A stretch of 50,683 nucleotides of DNA from Candidatus Freyrarchaeum guaymasense (GCA_030587405.1 JAUQZD010000001.1:1-50683), one strand, 5' to 3'. Positions 14,612-23,027 are shown, counted from the stretch's first letter. Numbers and translations are program-made. The notes: generated by a model from the sequence alone, not told the origin.

Positions 14612-16882
14612 TTATATTACCTCTTTTCTTTCCTCAACTTCCTTTTCTTTGACTTTCCTCATTAACTTGTCGGCGAAGAACTTCATTATTAGTCTGCCAT
14701 AAACTTTTACAGGTCCCTCCCGCTCAGAAACAGTTGCAACTAATGTTCCGTCAGGATCAACCGGGGCTATTAAAACCTCTTTTTCATCAATTATTGCCCC
14801 CCAGAAGTCGGCGTCTGGACACAAGTACACTTCTACGTTCTCCATAAATGAGAGTTCGCGAATGATGGGTGTTTCCACCGCGGTCTTCACGGCTAACTTA
14901 ACTGCTACGTTACTCCCCACCTTACTTGCTGCCTCCAATACCTCGTGGACAGGCTGAGGGAGAACTAAAACCGCCTTCCCCCTTGCTCTCCTTAGCATAG
15001 AAACCATATGGTTCACTACAGCTTCTTTACCTTTAACAATCCAAGTGCCGGTATATACTGGTGAAACGTCAAGGGAGGTCTGCCAAACGTCCTCTAAGAT
15101 CTCCACGTTCTCGCTTATTTTAAGGTGTAACTCGTCTATAACTTGCTTAAAGTTATCTACAGCCCTTTTAAGAACTCCTGATGCACTTTCAGCTTCCCTG
15201 AGAACCTCTCTGTTAAAGTCTTCCTTCCTTCCATCTAGCTTACTATTAAACTCCTCTAGTAAAGCTTCCCTCTTCTCCACCACGTTCTCAACTAACTCTT
15301 CTCCCCTTTTATCGTACTCGTAGGCTTTCTCCTGCATTATTTTCGCAGCCTTCCTGCGTATGAGCAGAGCGCTGTACTCTACCAGCTTAACAAGCTCAAC
15401 CGCTTCCTTCACATATGATGTGAGAAGACCGGCCACCTCTTTCGCATAAGAGGCTAAAGACGAGATTAACTCCTCAATTAGACTCTTAGACTCCTCGGAA
15501 AGGATGGTTAAAAGAATGTTAGTCGTGTCCTCACAGCTCCTGGTACTCCTAAGTAGTGCAGAGTTTATCTCGCTAGTAACCCTTGTCTCGAATATTTCGG
15601 GGGCGACCCCTATCCTCTCCTCAACCTCTCTCTTCATGCCACTAAAAGCACTCTTAACGTTCTCGTAATCCTCCTCCACTCTCCCTAAAATCTCCTCGAT
15701 GAGCTCCTCATTGCTTCTCTTCTCAGCCTCTTCCCCCTCAACTATCTGTCTAAGAATCTCCTTAACTTCGCCAGACACCTTTTCAGCTTCGGAAGCCCAT
15801 ATCCTTAAAGCAGCCCGAAGCCTTGAAGCTCCGAACCTGCCGATGAAAGACCGCCTTCCACGGCTGAGCTCCTTCAACTCCTCAGCTATCGTAGTAACCT
15901 TATCCACCAACTCCTCTATCTTAAACAGAAGCCCTTGTGTTAATTCGCTTCTTCTCTGAAAGCTCTCCGTTATAATCTGAACGTATTTGTTCCCTATAGA
16001 ACGGATAAACCCTCCAATCTTAACAGCTAAGGTCTCAACAAGCCAGTTTGCCTCCATCTCCTGCTTCTCCACGAAGCTCCGTAACCCCTCAATTTCCTTA
16101 CTGAACAGTTCTCCAAGTGCAGCCACTAGCTCATCCACGGTTTTAACGTGGCTCCTGTAATGGTTCTCAAGAGCCTCCCTCATTTGAACAGCTAAACCAT
16201 CAAGCCTCCTGCGTACGTCGCTTTGAAGTGCCCCTATAAGCTTAACTTGAGCGTCAATCGTGGCTCTCGTCCCCTCATCTATACGCTTCAAGAAGTCAGA
16301 CATAGCTTCTGAAAGGCTAACCGCCTTCCCCTCGAAGCGCTCAACATCCCTCATCTTAACCATGAAAGTGGACAAAAGCTCCTCCAGAAGCTCCTCAACG
16401 GAAATCACAATCCCCCTTAAAAGATCCTTTCCTTCTTCCACCATCCTCCCATATTCATCACACATCCTACCCGTGAACTCCTCTAAGCCAGCCGCCTCGT
16501 CAGCAAAGAACCTTGAAGCCTCCCTCACAACCATGCCGGAGAACGCTTGAATGCTACGGGAAGCCTCGTCGAAGGAAGAAAGGATTTCCTCTCTTAAAGA
16601 CTGAAGTTCCCTTCCGATCTTCTCGTAAAAGCTGACGAAAAACTCTAGAAACGGCTCAAGGACAACATAATGCTCAACGGAACCAGGAACCCTACGTAGA
16701 AAGCCAATCTCCACCAACCTATTAACAATCTTACTAACAACATCAAATGGCAATGCCAAGCAATTCACCAAATCACTAAGAGAAAATTCTCCAAGACCCA
16801 AAGCAGCCAAATAAACATTTATTTCGTCTCCACTCAAACCGAACTGCTCCAGCAACTCCCTTGAAATTTGCTTAGAAGACAA
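14612..16882 (-). CDS. TrmB-like HTH protein with very long coiled coil
   Basis: A 756-residue protein in three parts. Residues 1-75 are a winged helix of TrmB type (LLEQFGLSGDEINVYLAALG, then SLSDLVNCLALPFDVVSKIVNRLVEIGFLRR). Residues about 80-610 are charged, helical and heptad-like, without membrane segments, and resemble a long coiled-coil arm. Residues about 615-745 form a compact domain (WIVKGKEAVVNHMVSMLRRA, VLVLPQPVHEVL, EVYLCPDADFWGAIID, KEVLIAPVD) like the C-terminal sensor domain of TrmB-family or PLD-like regulators. It could be a DNA-binding regulator that multimerises through the rod, or a structural chromosome factor. Start is TTG with GGGTGAGA. The leader region contains the G-rich element at 16960-17045. 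Confidence 0.65.
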   Translation of the reverse strand: MSSKQISRELLEQFGLSGDEINVYLAALGLGEFSLSDLVNCLALPFDVVSKIVNRLVEIGFLRRVPGSVEHYVVLEPFLEFFVSFYEKIGRELQSLREEILSSFDEASRSIQAFSGMVVREASRFFADEAAGLEEFTGRMCDEYGRMVEEGKDLLRGIVISVEELLEELLSTFMVKMRDVERFEGKAVSLSEAMSDFLKRIDEGTRATIDAQVKLIGALQSDVRRRLDGLAVQMREALENHYRSHVKTVDELVAALGELFSKEIEGLRSFVEKQEMEANWLVETLAVKIGGFIRSIGNKYVQIITESFQRRSELTQGLLFKIEELVDKVTTIAEELKELSRGRRSFIGRFGASRLRAALRIWASEAEKVSGEVKEILRQIVEGEEAEKRSNEELIEEILGRVEEDYENVKSAFSGMKREVEERIGVAPEIFETRVTSEINSALLRSTRSCEDTTNILLTILSEESKSLIEELISSLASYAKEVAGLLTSYVKEAVELVKLVEYSALLIRRKAAKIMQEKAYEYDKRGEELVENVVEKREALLEEFNSKLDGRKEDFNREVLREAESASGVLKRAVDNFKQVIDELHLKISENVEILEDVWQTSLDVSPVYTGTWIVKGKEAVVNHMVSMLRRARGKAVLVLPQPVHEVLEAASKVGSNVAVKLAVKTAVETPIIRELSFMENVEVYLCPDADFWGAIIDEKEVLIAPVDPDGTLVATVSEREGPVKVYGRLIMKFFADKLMRKVKEKEVEERKEVI

Positions 16883-16959
16883 TTATCTCACCCGGTGAGC
16901 ATCTTAAAACCTTTAAATTTCCTCCCCTTCATATATTTTATTTTTTCTGGAAAACCCGT

Positions 16960-17045
16960 GCGGCCTCATCGCCGTTTTCAAGGAATTAACAAGGAGGGGG
17001 GAGGAGGGCGTGTTGGGAGGAGGGGAGAGAATGGAACGGCTCAGC
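16960..17045 (-). ncRNA. G-rich hairpin element upstream of the coiled-coil regulator (leader or RNA)
   Basis: GCCGTT (16971-16976) pairs with AACGGC (17035-17040). Between them the + strand has four G runs (GGGGGG, GGG, GGG, GGGG between 16995 and 17025), able to form a quadruplex; the - strand RNA would be C-rich. A TATA-like box (17069-17083) reads leftward into it. Here the element would be the 5' leader of the 756-residue protein (start 16882), or a separate RNA. The layout matches 10306-10477. Confidence 0.35.
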
Positions 17046-17068
17046 CATCCTACATTAATCATGGAACT

Positions 17069-17083
17069 CATATATAAATTTTT
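17069..17083 (-). promoter_or_regulatory. TATA-like box for the coiled-coil regulator leader
   Basis: CATATATAAATTTTT, read on the - strand as AAAAATTTATATATG. It shares TATATAAATTTT with 10466-10477. A start near 17045 would give a leader of about 160 nt that contains the G/C-rich hairpin. Confidence 0.45.
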
Positions 17084-17166
17084 CCAAAATTTAATCCATT
17101 TATTGAAGATCAATCAATTATATTCGTGTAATATTAAAATAACACAAAGTTAATTCGTGAAAATCT

Positions 17167-17883
17167 CTAAATACGATGGGGGAGCCCCCCATCTTCTTCC
17201 TCCATACTTTTCCTCTTTCTAATGTGATATCCGCAAATAGAACAGTACTCCGGCTGCGATTTAAATGATGCCCCACACTTAGGGCATACTAGCTCTATTT
17301 GTACAGGCTTGCTTTCCTCCCCTTTCTTTCTAGGCATCACCTTTTTTGCTGCTAGACAGCTTAGCCCCAACGTTAACAATATAGCAATGTACTCGGAGAA
17401 AAAGGCTAAAACCGGGTTTAAGTAGAAAATGTCAAGGTACATCCAAACATACCAGTACCTCTCGCTAATTCCCCAAAGGAAAATTGTAAGCATTGAAAAG
17501 AGGAAAAGGCTTGTCGAATAAAATGTGGATGATGGCTTGCCTGAAGCTGCCATGGAGGCAAAGCCGAAGGAAAACCATATGATGAAGAGAGTTGTCCTGT
17601 CAATTAAGGAATTAGCCATGGCCAGCAGGGAGAGAAAGAAGCCGTACTGCAAGAAGACCGGTGAGGGGATCCCCCTTTCCCCAAACAGCATCGAGAAGGA
17701 TGCCTGAATAACGCTCATAAGGCGCCCTGAAAACGTGTAGCCATAAGCTGGCTGAATCAGAAATCCTATTTTAAAGCTGAAAACATGGTTTACGGTTAAA
17801 AAAACGAGGAAGCATATTGTTAACGGAGCGAACTCGCCGAATAACGCATAAAAAAAATTTTTAAGGGTGTGCAAACGTTCCAT
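17167..17883 (-). CDS. Membrane protein with C-terminal zinc ribbon
   Basis: About five hydrophobic segments (LTICFLVFLTVNHVFSF, VFLQYGFFLSLLAMAN, TLFIIWFSFGFASMA, LFLFSMLTIFLWGI, YIAILLTLGLSCLAA) are followed by a cytosolic linker and a zinc ribbon CPKCGASFKSQPEYCSICGYH (CPxC...CxxCG). Such ribbons are common in archaeal membrane proteins and give little functional information. The ATG at 17883 lies 2 bp after the stop of the tRNA-binding gene, so both are probably on one transcript with the geranylgeranyl reductase and ferredoxin upstream. No family name can be given. Confidence 0.65.
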   Translation of the reverse strand: MERLHTLKNFFYALFGEFAPLTICFLVFLTVNHVFSFKIGFLIQPAYGYTFSGRLMSVIQASFSMLFGERGIPSPVFLQYGFFLSLLAMANSLIDRTTLFIIWFSFGFASMAASGKPSSTFYSTSLFLFSMLTIFLWGISERYWYVWMYLDIFYLNPVLAFFSEYIAILLTLGLSCLAAKKVMPRKKGEESKPVQIELVCPKCGASFKSQPEYCSICGYHIRKRKSMEEEDGGLPHRI

Positions 17884-17885
17884 CG

Positions 17886-18212
17886 TTATCTGACCTTCGT
17901 CCCTGGGGGTACGTCCTCCTCGACGGTTAACAGTACCGGTTTTCCATTAACGTCTGCTGCTAATAGCATCCCTCTTGACTCCAAACCCATAAACTTTTTT
18001 GGTTCAAGGTTCGCTAGCACGATTACGTTTTTGCCTGGAAGGCTCTTAGGGTCGATGTGATCTGCTATCCCAGCTATAACCTGCCTAGGCTCCTTTTCTC
18101 CGATGTCCACCATGATCCTCACAAGCCTCTTAGACCCCGAAACCTTTTCAGCATCCATAACTCTCCCAACTCTGATGTCCATTCTCTCAAACTCTTTGAA
18201 GCTGACCGCCAC
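17886..18212 (-). CDS. tRNA-binding domain protein (MetRS-beta / EMAP-II-like OB fold)
   Basis: A stand-alone OB-fold tRNA-binding protein, 108 residues, the usual size of archaeal MetRS beta subunits and CsaA-like proteins. Signature segments are FERMDIRVGRVMDAEKVSGSKRL, QVIAGIADHIDP, GKNVIVLANLEPKKFMGLESRGMLLA and a final VPPGTKVR; these follow the family closely. In archaea the protein can dimerise and help methionyl-tRNA synthetase hold tRNA. The start is GTG with GGTGAC next to it. It lies 12 bp after the reductase gene and 2 bp before the membrane zinc-ribbon gene, so it appears to be a passenger in this operon. Confidence 0.88.
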   Translation of the reverse strand: MAVSFKEFERMDIRVGRVMDAEKVSGSKRLVRIMVDIGEKEPRQVIAGIADHIDPKSLPGKNVIVLANLEPKKFMGLESRGMLLAADVNGKPVLLTVEEDVPPGTKVR

Positions 18213-18224
18213 GTCACCATCCCC

Positions 18225-19439
18225 CTACTGGATTAGCTGAAGCCTCCTAAGCTCGTTTAGAAGTTTTAGGAGTTTAACGTTTCTCTTAGCAGCTGTTTTA
18301 AGGAAAATACCTATCTTCTTCCCGGCGGTAAGCTCCACCACGTTTTCCCCCGTGAGGATCTTAGCTAACTCGTCGAGGACTTCATCTTCGGTCCTCTCTA
18401 GAACTTCCCTGAGTGCCAGCATCTGGCTGAACTCCCTTCCATACCTTTCCCTCCATAACGCCTCATACCTGGATAACGCCTTCTCGCTGGTGTCCCCTTT
18501 CTCGATGCACTCCACGGCAACCCTCCCAGCGATGCTGCCGCAAACCATGGCGTACCCTATTCCTCCACCAGTTATCGGGTGAACTTGGCCTGCAGCATCC
18601 CCTACAAGCATTAATCCGTCAGCTACGTTCTTAGGGTTAGGTCCTCCTAGAGGGATCGCTCCAACCCTGAACTCGATGGGCTTAGCATCCTTGCATATTT
18701 CCTTTCCTCTAGGATGCTTCTTCACGAAGTCCATAAGGTATTCGAAAGCCGTTTTTTCACCCATCCCCGCGCCGATCCCTATGCCGACGTTAGCCCTGTT
18801 CTCACTCTTCGGGAAAACCCAAATGTATCCTCTTGGAGCAATCCTGTTACCGAGGTAAAACTCCATCAAGTCCACTTCTTCGATTTTAACGCCAACCATT
18901 TCGAACTGGGCGCTGGCATCCAAGTCCCTAATCTTAAGGAACTTTCTCAGACCTGAAAGCCGGGCAACCGTACTGTTAACCCCGTCAGCACCCACAACAA
19001 CCTCGGCTTCAACCTCCACCTTCTCCCCAAATCGACGTGCAACGACGCCTGAAACTCTCCCATTCCTATAAATTAACTCTGTAACGTTCGCTCCAACCAT
19101 CACGTCAGCTCCGAGCTCGCAGGCACGGGCAAGAAGCTCCTTATCGAAAACGCGTCTATCTATTATGTAGCCGTCAGCCTCCCTCCTAGCGTAGACCACA
19201 GGGGTCATGTTCGGACTAAAAATCTTAAATCCTCTAATTGGATTTAAGATGCATCTCTCGGGAATATCTATCTCCGCCAGTCCAGGCCCGGTTTTCCCTA
19301 CAGCCTCACCGCACTGAACTGGAATTCCAACGTTCGTCTTCCTATCCATAATTAAAACTTTACCTCCAGCCTTTAGGGCAGAAATCGCTGTTGACGTGCC
19401 CCCGGGCCCGGCCCCAACAACAACCAAATCATATTTCAC
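18225..19439 (-). CDS. Geranylgeranyl reductase family flavoprotein (digeranylgeranylglycerophospholipid reductase)
   Basis: FAD-dependent reductase that saturates the isoprenoid chains of archaeal membrane lipids. The N-terminal FAD motif is VVGAGPGGTSTAISALKAGG, with an acidic or basic turn at LIMDRK. The family loop VQCGEAVG, the second flavin motif VVGADGVNS and the C-terminal LVGDAAGQVHPITGGGIGYAM are all present. Length 404 is typical, with no membrane helix. GTG start. The 2[4Fe-4S] ferredoxin gene ends 21 bp upstream on the same strand and is the likely electron donor. The tRNA-binding gene follows. Paralogues of this family reduce other prenyl chains, so the exact substrate (phospholipid or quinone side chain) is inferred. 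Confidence 0.88.
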   Translation of the reverse strand: MKYDLVVVGAGPGGTSTAISALKAGGKVLIMDRKTNVGIPVQCGEAVGKTGPGLAEIDIPERCILNPIRGFKIFSPNMTPVVYARREADGYIIDRRVFDKELLARACELGADVMVGANVTELIYRNGRVSGVVARRFGEKVEVEAEVVVGADGVNSTVARLSGLRKFLKIRDLDASAQFEMVGVKIEEVDLMEFYLGNRIAPRGYIWVFPKSENRANVGIGIGAGMGEKTAFEYLMDFVKKHPRGKEICKDAKPIEFRVGAIPLGGPNPKNVADGLMLVGDAAGQVHPITGGGIGYAMVCGSIAGRVAVECIEKGDTSEKALSRYEALWRERYGREFSQMLALREVLERTEDEVLDELAKILTGENVVELTAGKKIGIFLKTAAKRNVKLLKLLNELRRLQLIQ

Positions 19440-19460
19440 CGCTACGAACCTCCCAACCTT

Positions 19461-19637
19461 TCACTCACCTCGCCTCTCCATGGTTATCGCCCCGACGGGG
19501 CAAGCCTTAACGCATAGACCACAATCATTACATAGCCCCTCATCAACTATTAATCGTCTTTCACTGACGGTTATTGCTCCTCTGGGACATACGCTTGCAC
19601 ACCCGGAGCAAAGACCGCAGAGCTCCTCATTAACCAT
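19461..19637 (-). CDS. 2[4Fe-4S] ferredoxin
   Basis: A 58-residue bacterial-type ferredoxin with two complete cluster motifs: CGLCSGCASVCP and CNDCGLCVKACP, each C-x2-C-x2-C-x3-CP. It would carry two [4Fe-4S] clusters at low potential. The ATG at 19637 is chosen because GAGGTGA lies 6 nt upstream; the frame opens four codons earlier with GTG inside that site. The gene leads the unit with the geranylgeranyl reductase 21 bp downstream, so it probably feeds electrons to that flavoprotein during lipid saturation. Confidence 0.9.
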   Translation of the reverse strand: MVNEELCGLCSGCASVCPRGAITVSERRLIVDEGLCNDCGLCVKACPVGAITMERRGE

Positions 19638-19806
19638 CAAGGAATTCACCTCGCCACAAACATCATCCCTACAAATATCCCTTTAAAAGCTTACGAATCC
19701 ACCCTAACTTTCAAGCATCCCGTCAAGAACCCGCCAAAATCACCAGGCAACATCCCTTTAATCAATTGATTTGAAGACGCAAATAAATAAAAAGAGAATG
19801 GAGGCT

Positions 19807-20151
19807 TTAGGGCTGGGCGGCGCCCCTAGCCATCGCATATATCCCGAAGAGGCCCACTATGACGCAAGTTGCGATAATGACGTCAGAGTAGTAGACATAG
19901 ACTGTATTCCCAGTCGGCGTCATATTGTTCAGGAAGAACCCGCCATACTGTGCCTTAATAGCCCATATCACGGTGTCCATCGTCGTATTTGTCCCGTAAA
20001 AAGTTGGAATACTTATTGTCGAGGGAAGAATTCCTAAATCGATCATTGTTGTGACATCATAGATTAAGTGTTGCTGACTGTAGCTGATGAAGAATAACGT
20101 CGCGGCTGCTAGAACCATAAGGAGGCCTGCAAGTACCATTCCTGCTCTCAT
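19807..20151 (-). CDS. Small membrane protein with large outer loop, unknown
   Basis: Not recognised. About 114 residues with one transmembrane segment at each end (AGMVLAGLLMVLAAATLFFI and VIIATCVIVGLFGIYAMA). The loop of roughly 60 residues between them is rich in Thr, Tyr and Asn (LPSTISIPTFYGTNTTMDTV, then FFLNNMTPTGNTVYVYYS) with NxT glycosylation sites, so it is probably outside the cell. ATG at 20151 is preferred: GGGGGAG sits 7 nt upstream, while the longer frame to 20181 lacks a site. It stands alone, with the structured 20274-20342 element upstream. The loop composition recalls the enlarged outer loops of the complex I-like subunits 3 kb away, but no homology is claimed. Confidence 0.6.
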   Translation of the reverse strand: MRAGMVLAGLLMVLAAATLFFISYSQQHLIYDVTTMIDLGILPSTISIPTFYGTNTTMDTVIWAIKAQYGGFFLNNMTPTGNTVYVYYSDVIIATCVIVGLFGIYAMARGAAQP

Positions 20152-20273
20152 ACACGCTCTCCCCCAAATTCTCTGTAACAATCCTTTAGAGCCGTTTTCC
20201 CTTATTTTGTTTACTATTATATCATTTGAACGCTGTGTTTCTTGAGGGTAAAAATAGACTTATCTTGGTAGTG

Positions 20274-20342
20274 TGGCCCGCCAGGGAGGACACCGGGGTC
20301 ATCGCTTGGCCACTAGCTTCCCGTGCACTCTGTGGCGGGCCA
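20274..20342. ncRNA. Candidate structured RNA closed by a perfect 10-bp stem
   Basis: TGGCCCGCCA (20274-20283) pairs perfectly with TGGCGGGCCA (20333-20342). Inside are GGTCA-TCGCT-TGGCC (20297-20311) and weak pairing of 20291-20296 with 20321-20325. GC content is far above the flanks, which are AT-rich and gene-free (20152-20402). TTTTT/AAAAA tracts lie close on either side. On the + strand the stem is followed by CAATA, which recalls the ANA box of H/ACA guide RNAs, but no firm box or kink-turn is visible. Strand is open; it could also be a terminator-like hairpin for one neighbour. Confidence 0.4.
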
Positions 20343-20402
20343 ATAAAAACCTTGTTTTTCTCCTTCAAAAACTTTTAGCTTCACCCATCACTTCGCATCC
20401 CT

Positions 20403-21239
20403 TTATTGCTCCCTGATGAATGAAATTTTATCTAGTGTTTCCCTTATTTCCTTTAGGCTTCCGCTTATTTCCGCCGTAGCTATCCTCGTCTCCGATACGA
20501 TTTCGGAGGTTACGTTTAAGATCTGCTTGTTGACTTCGGTTTGCACGTAAGGGTAGTGGTCCCAGAACATCGGCGTGCTCGCAAGCATTTCCTTATTGAA
20601 CTTTTCTATTTTCGGGTGTAGGAAGCTTACGTGGACTTCGGCGATGCGTAGCCCCTTAAGATTCAGGCTTTCCAAGGGAACGTTCCTGTAGGCGCAGTTA
20701 ACTGCAAGGTGTCCTACGTCCAGAAGGAGTGGGGCGACCTTTGAAATCAACCGTAGCTCGTGTTCGTCCGCCCCGACAGCCGGAGACGCCTCATTTGCCC
20801 CATAAATGTTTTCGATGGCGATGTTACTCACCCCCCTGCCCTTTAACTCCCCATAGAACCTTTTGATATTACGTATGCACTCATCCAGCGTGAAGAGTTC
20901 TCCCCTAACCGTGAAATCGCTTGGCCCTTTAATATGCCCCCTTAGCCCAGCGTGAACACCGTAAACCTTCCAGTCATCCAGAAACCCCCTCACTCTTTCA
21001 ACCATTTTAATAGCCACTTTAATGGCTGCTTCAGGGTTAACAGTCGGCTCCATCATGAAGTACTCCTCCCCACGAGTTAATGCTGGAAGATTGTGGATTG
21101 TAACCACCCATTCACCAAGGACACTACATATCCTCCTGTTATCCTTGATGTACCCTATTCCAAGCTCGTACCCATCTACGCACCCTCTTAACTCGAGCAG
21201 CTCACTAAGACGATGCTTAGCCGTTGATATCAAAAGCAA
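20403..21239 (-). CDS. Sugar phosphate isomerase/epimerase-like TIM barrel (AP-endonuclease-2 fold)
   Basis: Metal-dependent TIM-barrel protein of the xylose-isomerase-like/AP endonuclease 2 superfamily. Expected metal ligands can be seen at strand ends: VTIHNLP, YGVHAGL, IAIENIYG, LLLDVGHLAV and IAEVHVSFLHPK (His, His, Glu, Asp-x-x-His, His). This supports sugar isomerase or epimerase chemistry, or DNA repair; sequence alone cannot decide. The frame opens at GTG 21260, but GGAGGGTG lies 7 nt before a TTG at 21239, giving a start (MLLISTAKHR) that fits the first barrel strand better. It is monocistronic, with the candidate RNA at 20274-20342 downstream and the structured repeat B upstream on the other strand. 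Confidence 0.7.
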   Translation of the reverse strand: MLLISTAKHRLSELLELRGCVDGYELGIGYIKDNRRICSVLGEWVVTIHNLPALTRGEEYFMMEPTVNPEAAIKVAIKMVERVRGFLDDWKVYGVHAGLRGHIKGPSDFTVRGELFTLDECIRNIKRFYGELKGRGVSNIAIENIYGANEASPAVGADEHELRLISKVAPLLLDVGHLAVNCAYRNVPLESLNLKGLRIAEVHVSFLHPKIEKFNKEMLASTPMFWDHYPYVQTEVNKQILNVTSEIVSETRIATAEISGSLKEIRETLDKISFIREQ

Positions 21240-21344
21240 GCCGCACCCTCCTACGTCCACTTAGAGAACTGCAAACACTTTAACCAGAAACCTTGAATAT
21301 TAAGTTTCCACCCTTCTCGATTAATGACTTTCTATGAGCACACG

Positions 21345-21620
21345 CTGAAAGTCATGACGCCTTGCGAAGCAGTAACATTTTTCATAGGCGTTAATGGACG
21401 CTCTGCGGCCGCAACACGTTTATATCCCTCCTCCCAGACATATTTAACTGAAGCCCCGTCTGCTCAGGCAGCCTGGCTGCCTATCGGGGCAAGCACCTTC
21501 GGATGTGGGGCTCCCGGGGTTACCCCGAAAGGGGACGAGCCCCTGAAGGATAAAACCTTCAAGGGTGATGCGTCCCAAAGCGGACATACGTCTATAAAAA
21601 ACTATATCCGCTGAACCCCA
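21345..21620 (+). ncRNA. Structured repeat, copy B (candidate RNA)
   Basis: The counterpart of 2415-2630. Shared blocks are CCTTGCGAAGCAGTAAC (21359 on) and CACCTTCGG...GTGGGGCTCCCGGGGTTA...CCCCGAAAG (21494-21530). Helices here are a GCCCCG/CGGGGC pair around GGCAG-CCTGG-CTGCC (21453-21490), GGGGCTC/GAGCCCC (21507-21513 with 21537-21543) around CGGGG-TTA-CCCCG (21515-21527), TGAAGG-ATAAAA-CCTTCA (21544-21561) and AGCGGA/TCCGCT (21579-21584 with 21607-21612). The last two differ in sequence from copy A yet still pair. It ends right before the broken ATPase gene. About 60 nt more than copy A lie between the first block and the core. Confidence 0.45.
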
Positions 21621-21632
21621 AAGATAAGCCTC

Positions 21633-22885
21633 ACATATATACTTTCTAGCCACAGAGGAACCCGTCAGAGACTCTATTAGGGAGCTGAAGAGCCTCTTCG
21701 CAGGATACTTAAAAGATAAACTCTTCGAGATGGCGGACATAGAAAACATTGAAACACTCTTCAGGGAATTCTTCCTGCGAAAGGAACCCGAGCGCCTCAT
21801 AATAAAAAGATGAGTTCCCCTTTCTCATCGAAAGGCACCGCCCAATTACTTCATTGCTTCAAAGGGTATGGGACACCTTCCTCTAAAAGGAAGGACGTAA
21901 TGCTCATCCTTTGCGGCTCAAGCATTGGTGTGGTTGAAACCAAGGTCTTGGTTATAAAAGCCCCCTCTAGGTAGGAGGGCCGGACGGTGGATGCCGAAAG
22001 GGTTAGACTTTTGGAGTATAGGAGAGTTCTTCCCAAAATACACTGTTGAGGACTTGGTTAAAGTCTACGGGGTGGTCGGCGGGGTGCCAAGTTACCCGTC
22101 AAGGCTTGACAGCAACAAGTCGTTCGAAGAAAACCTCGCCGGGACCTTCTTCTCAAGGGGAGGATATCTCGCGAGGAAGCAGAGCTGCTTTTAAAGCAGG
22201 AGCTAAGGGAGCCGGCAAACTACTTCGCCATCAAGAGCTATAGCGGCTGGAAGGGAAACATTCGGCGAAATAGTTAATGAAACAGAGCTCGACAAGAGCC
22301 CTAGTTTCAAAGTACCTCTCAGTACTCCAAGAACTACGCATAGTTGAGAGGGAGCTGCCAGCCCTCTCCAGCATAAAGGCCAAGACACGATTAAAGAAGG
22401 GAAAATACGTAATAACGGACAATTACTTCAAGTTTTGGTTCCGCTTCATGTACCCAAACAAGACGCTTCTTGAAAGCGGGGATCTAAACGCCTTCATCAG
22501 AAGTTCAGCAGAGAATTTAACGCATACCTTGGAGAAGTGTTTGAATCCCTCATCAGGAAGCATCTCCTCAGAGCCTTAATCAACGAACCGCTCACGGAAG
22601 TAGGACGGTGGTGGCGTAAGGGAGAAGAAATCGACGTGGTGGCCATGAATGGCAAGGTCTTCATAGCTGAAGTTAAATGGTCCGCCATCTCGGAGTCAAA
22701 GGCTAAGATCATCTGGAAAATCTAAGGGACAAGCGGAATGCATTAAATCAGAGAGAGAAAAAACATTACATTGTCTTGGCTAGGAAGCTGGAAGGTAAGG
22801 AAACCTTCAAGGAGAAAACCAATCAGCCTACGACCCAGAAGACGTAGCAAAGCTCATAGGTAAGCCACCATACACAAACCGGTAA
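21633..22885 (+). pseudogene. Broken archaeal ATPase (PF01637-type with C-terminal DUF234-like nuclease domain)
   Basis: Pieces of one protein lie in order but in different frames. They include EEPVRDSIRELKSLFAGYLK and LFREFFLRKEPERL (21650-21790), DEFPFLIERHRP then MLILCGSSIGVVETKVL (21810-21960), LDFWSIGEFFPKYTVEDLVKVYG (22003 on), KQELREPANYFAI, then SSTRALVSKYLSVLQELRIVEREL, DNYFKFWFRFMYPNKTLLESG, FESLIRKHLLRALINEPL and GRWWRKGEEIDVVAM...VFIAEVKWSAISESKAK (to 22720), and DPEDVAKLIG at the end. This order matches the archaeal P-loop ATPases of mobile or toxin-like character that end in a nuclease-like domain. The Walker A part is missing at the 5' end. Several stops and frame changes show decay. 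Confidence 0.85.
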
Positions 22886-22926
22886 CCCCGCCCTTCCTAC
22901 TCCTCCCGCTTCCGCCACATGAAATG

Positions 22927-22949
22927 GCCTGTGTTCATGAAGCACAGGC
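22927..22949 (+). terminator. Hairpin in the gap before the complex I-like operon
   Basis: GCCTGTG (22927-22933) pairs with CACAGGC (22943-22949) over a 9-nt loop. It lies between the dead ATPase gene and the promoter region of the next operon (22886-23104), where no gene is visible. No T run follows immediately, so a terminator role is only a guess. Confidence 0.3.
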
Positions 22950-23027
22950 TCCTCCACTAACTGATGCACTCTCAGCCCACCTCCCGCATCTAACTAATAA
23001 AAAATAGCCGAAAAGGAAACGTTAAAG

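Noticed and set aside
21324..21614. 96-codon frame across structured repeat B
   Set aside because: Same reason; the peptide has no family resemblance I can support and its conserved nucleotides follow the RNA helices rather than codons.
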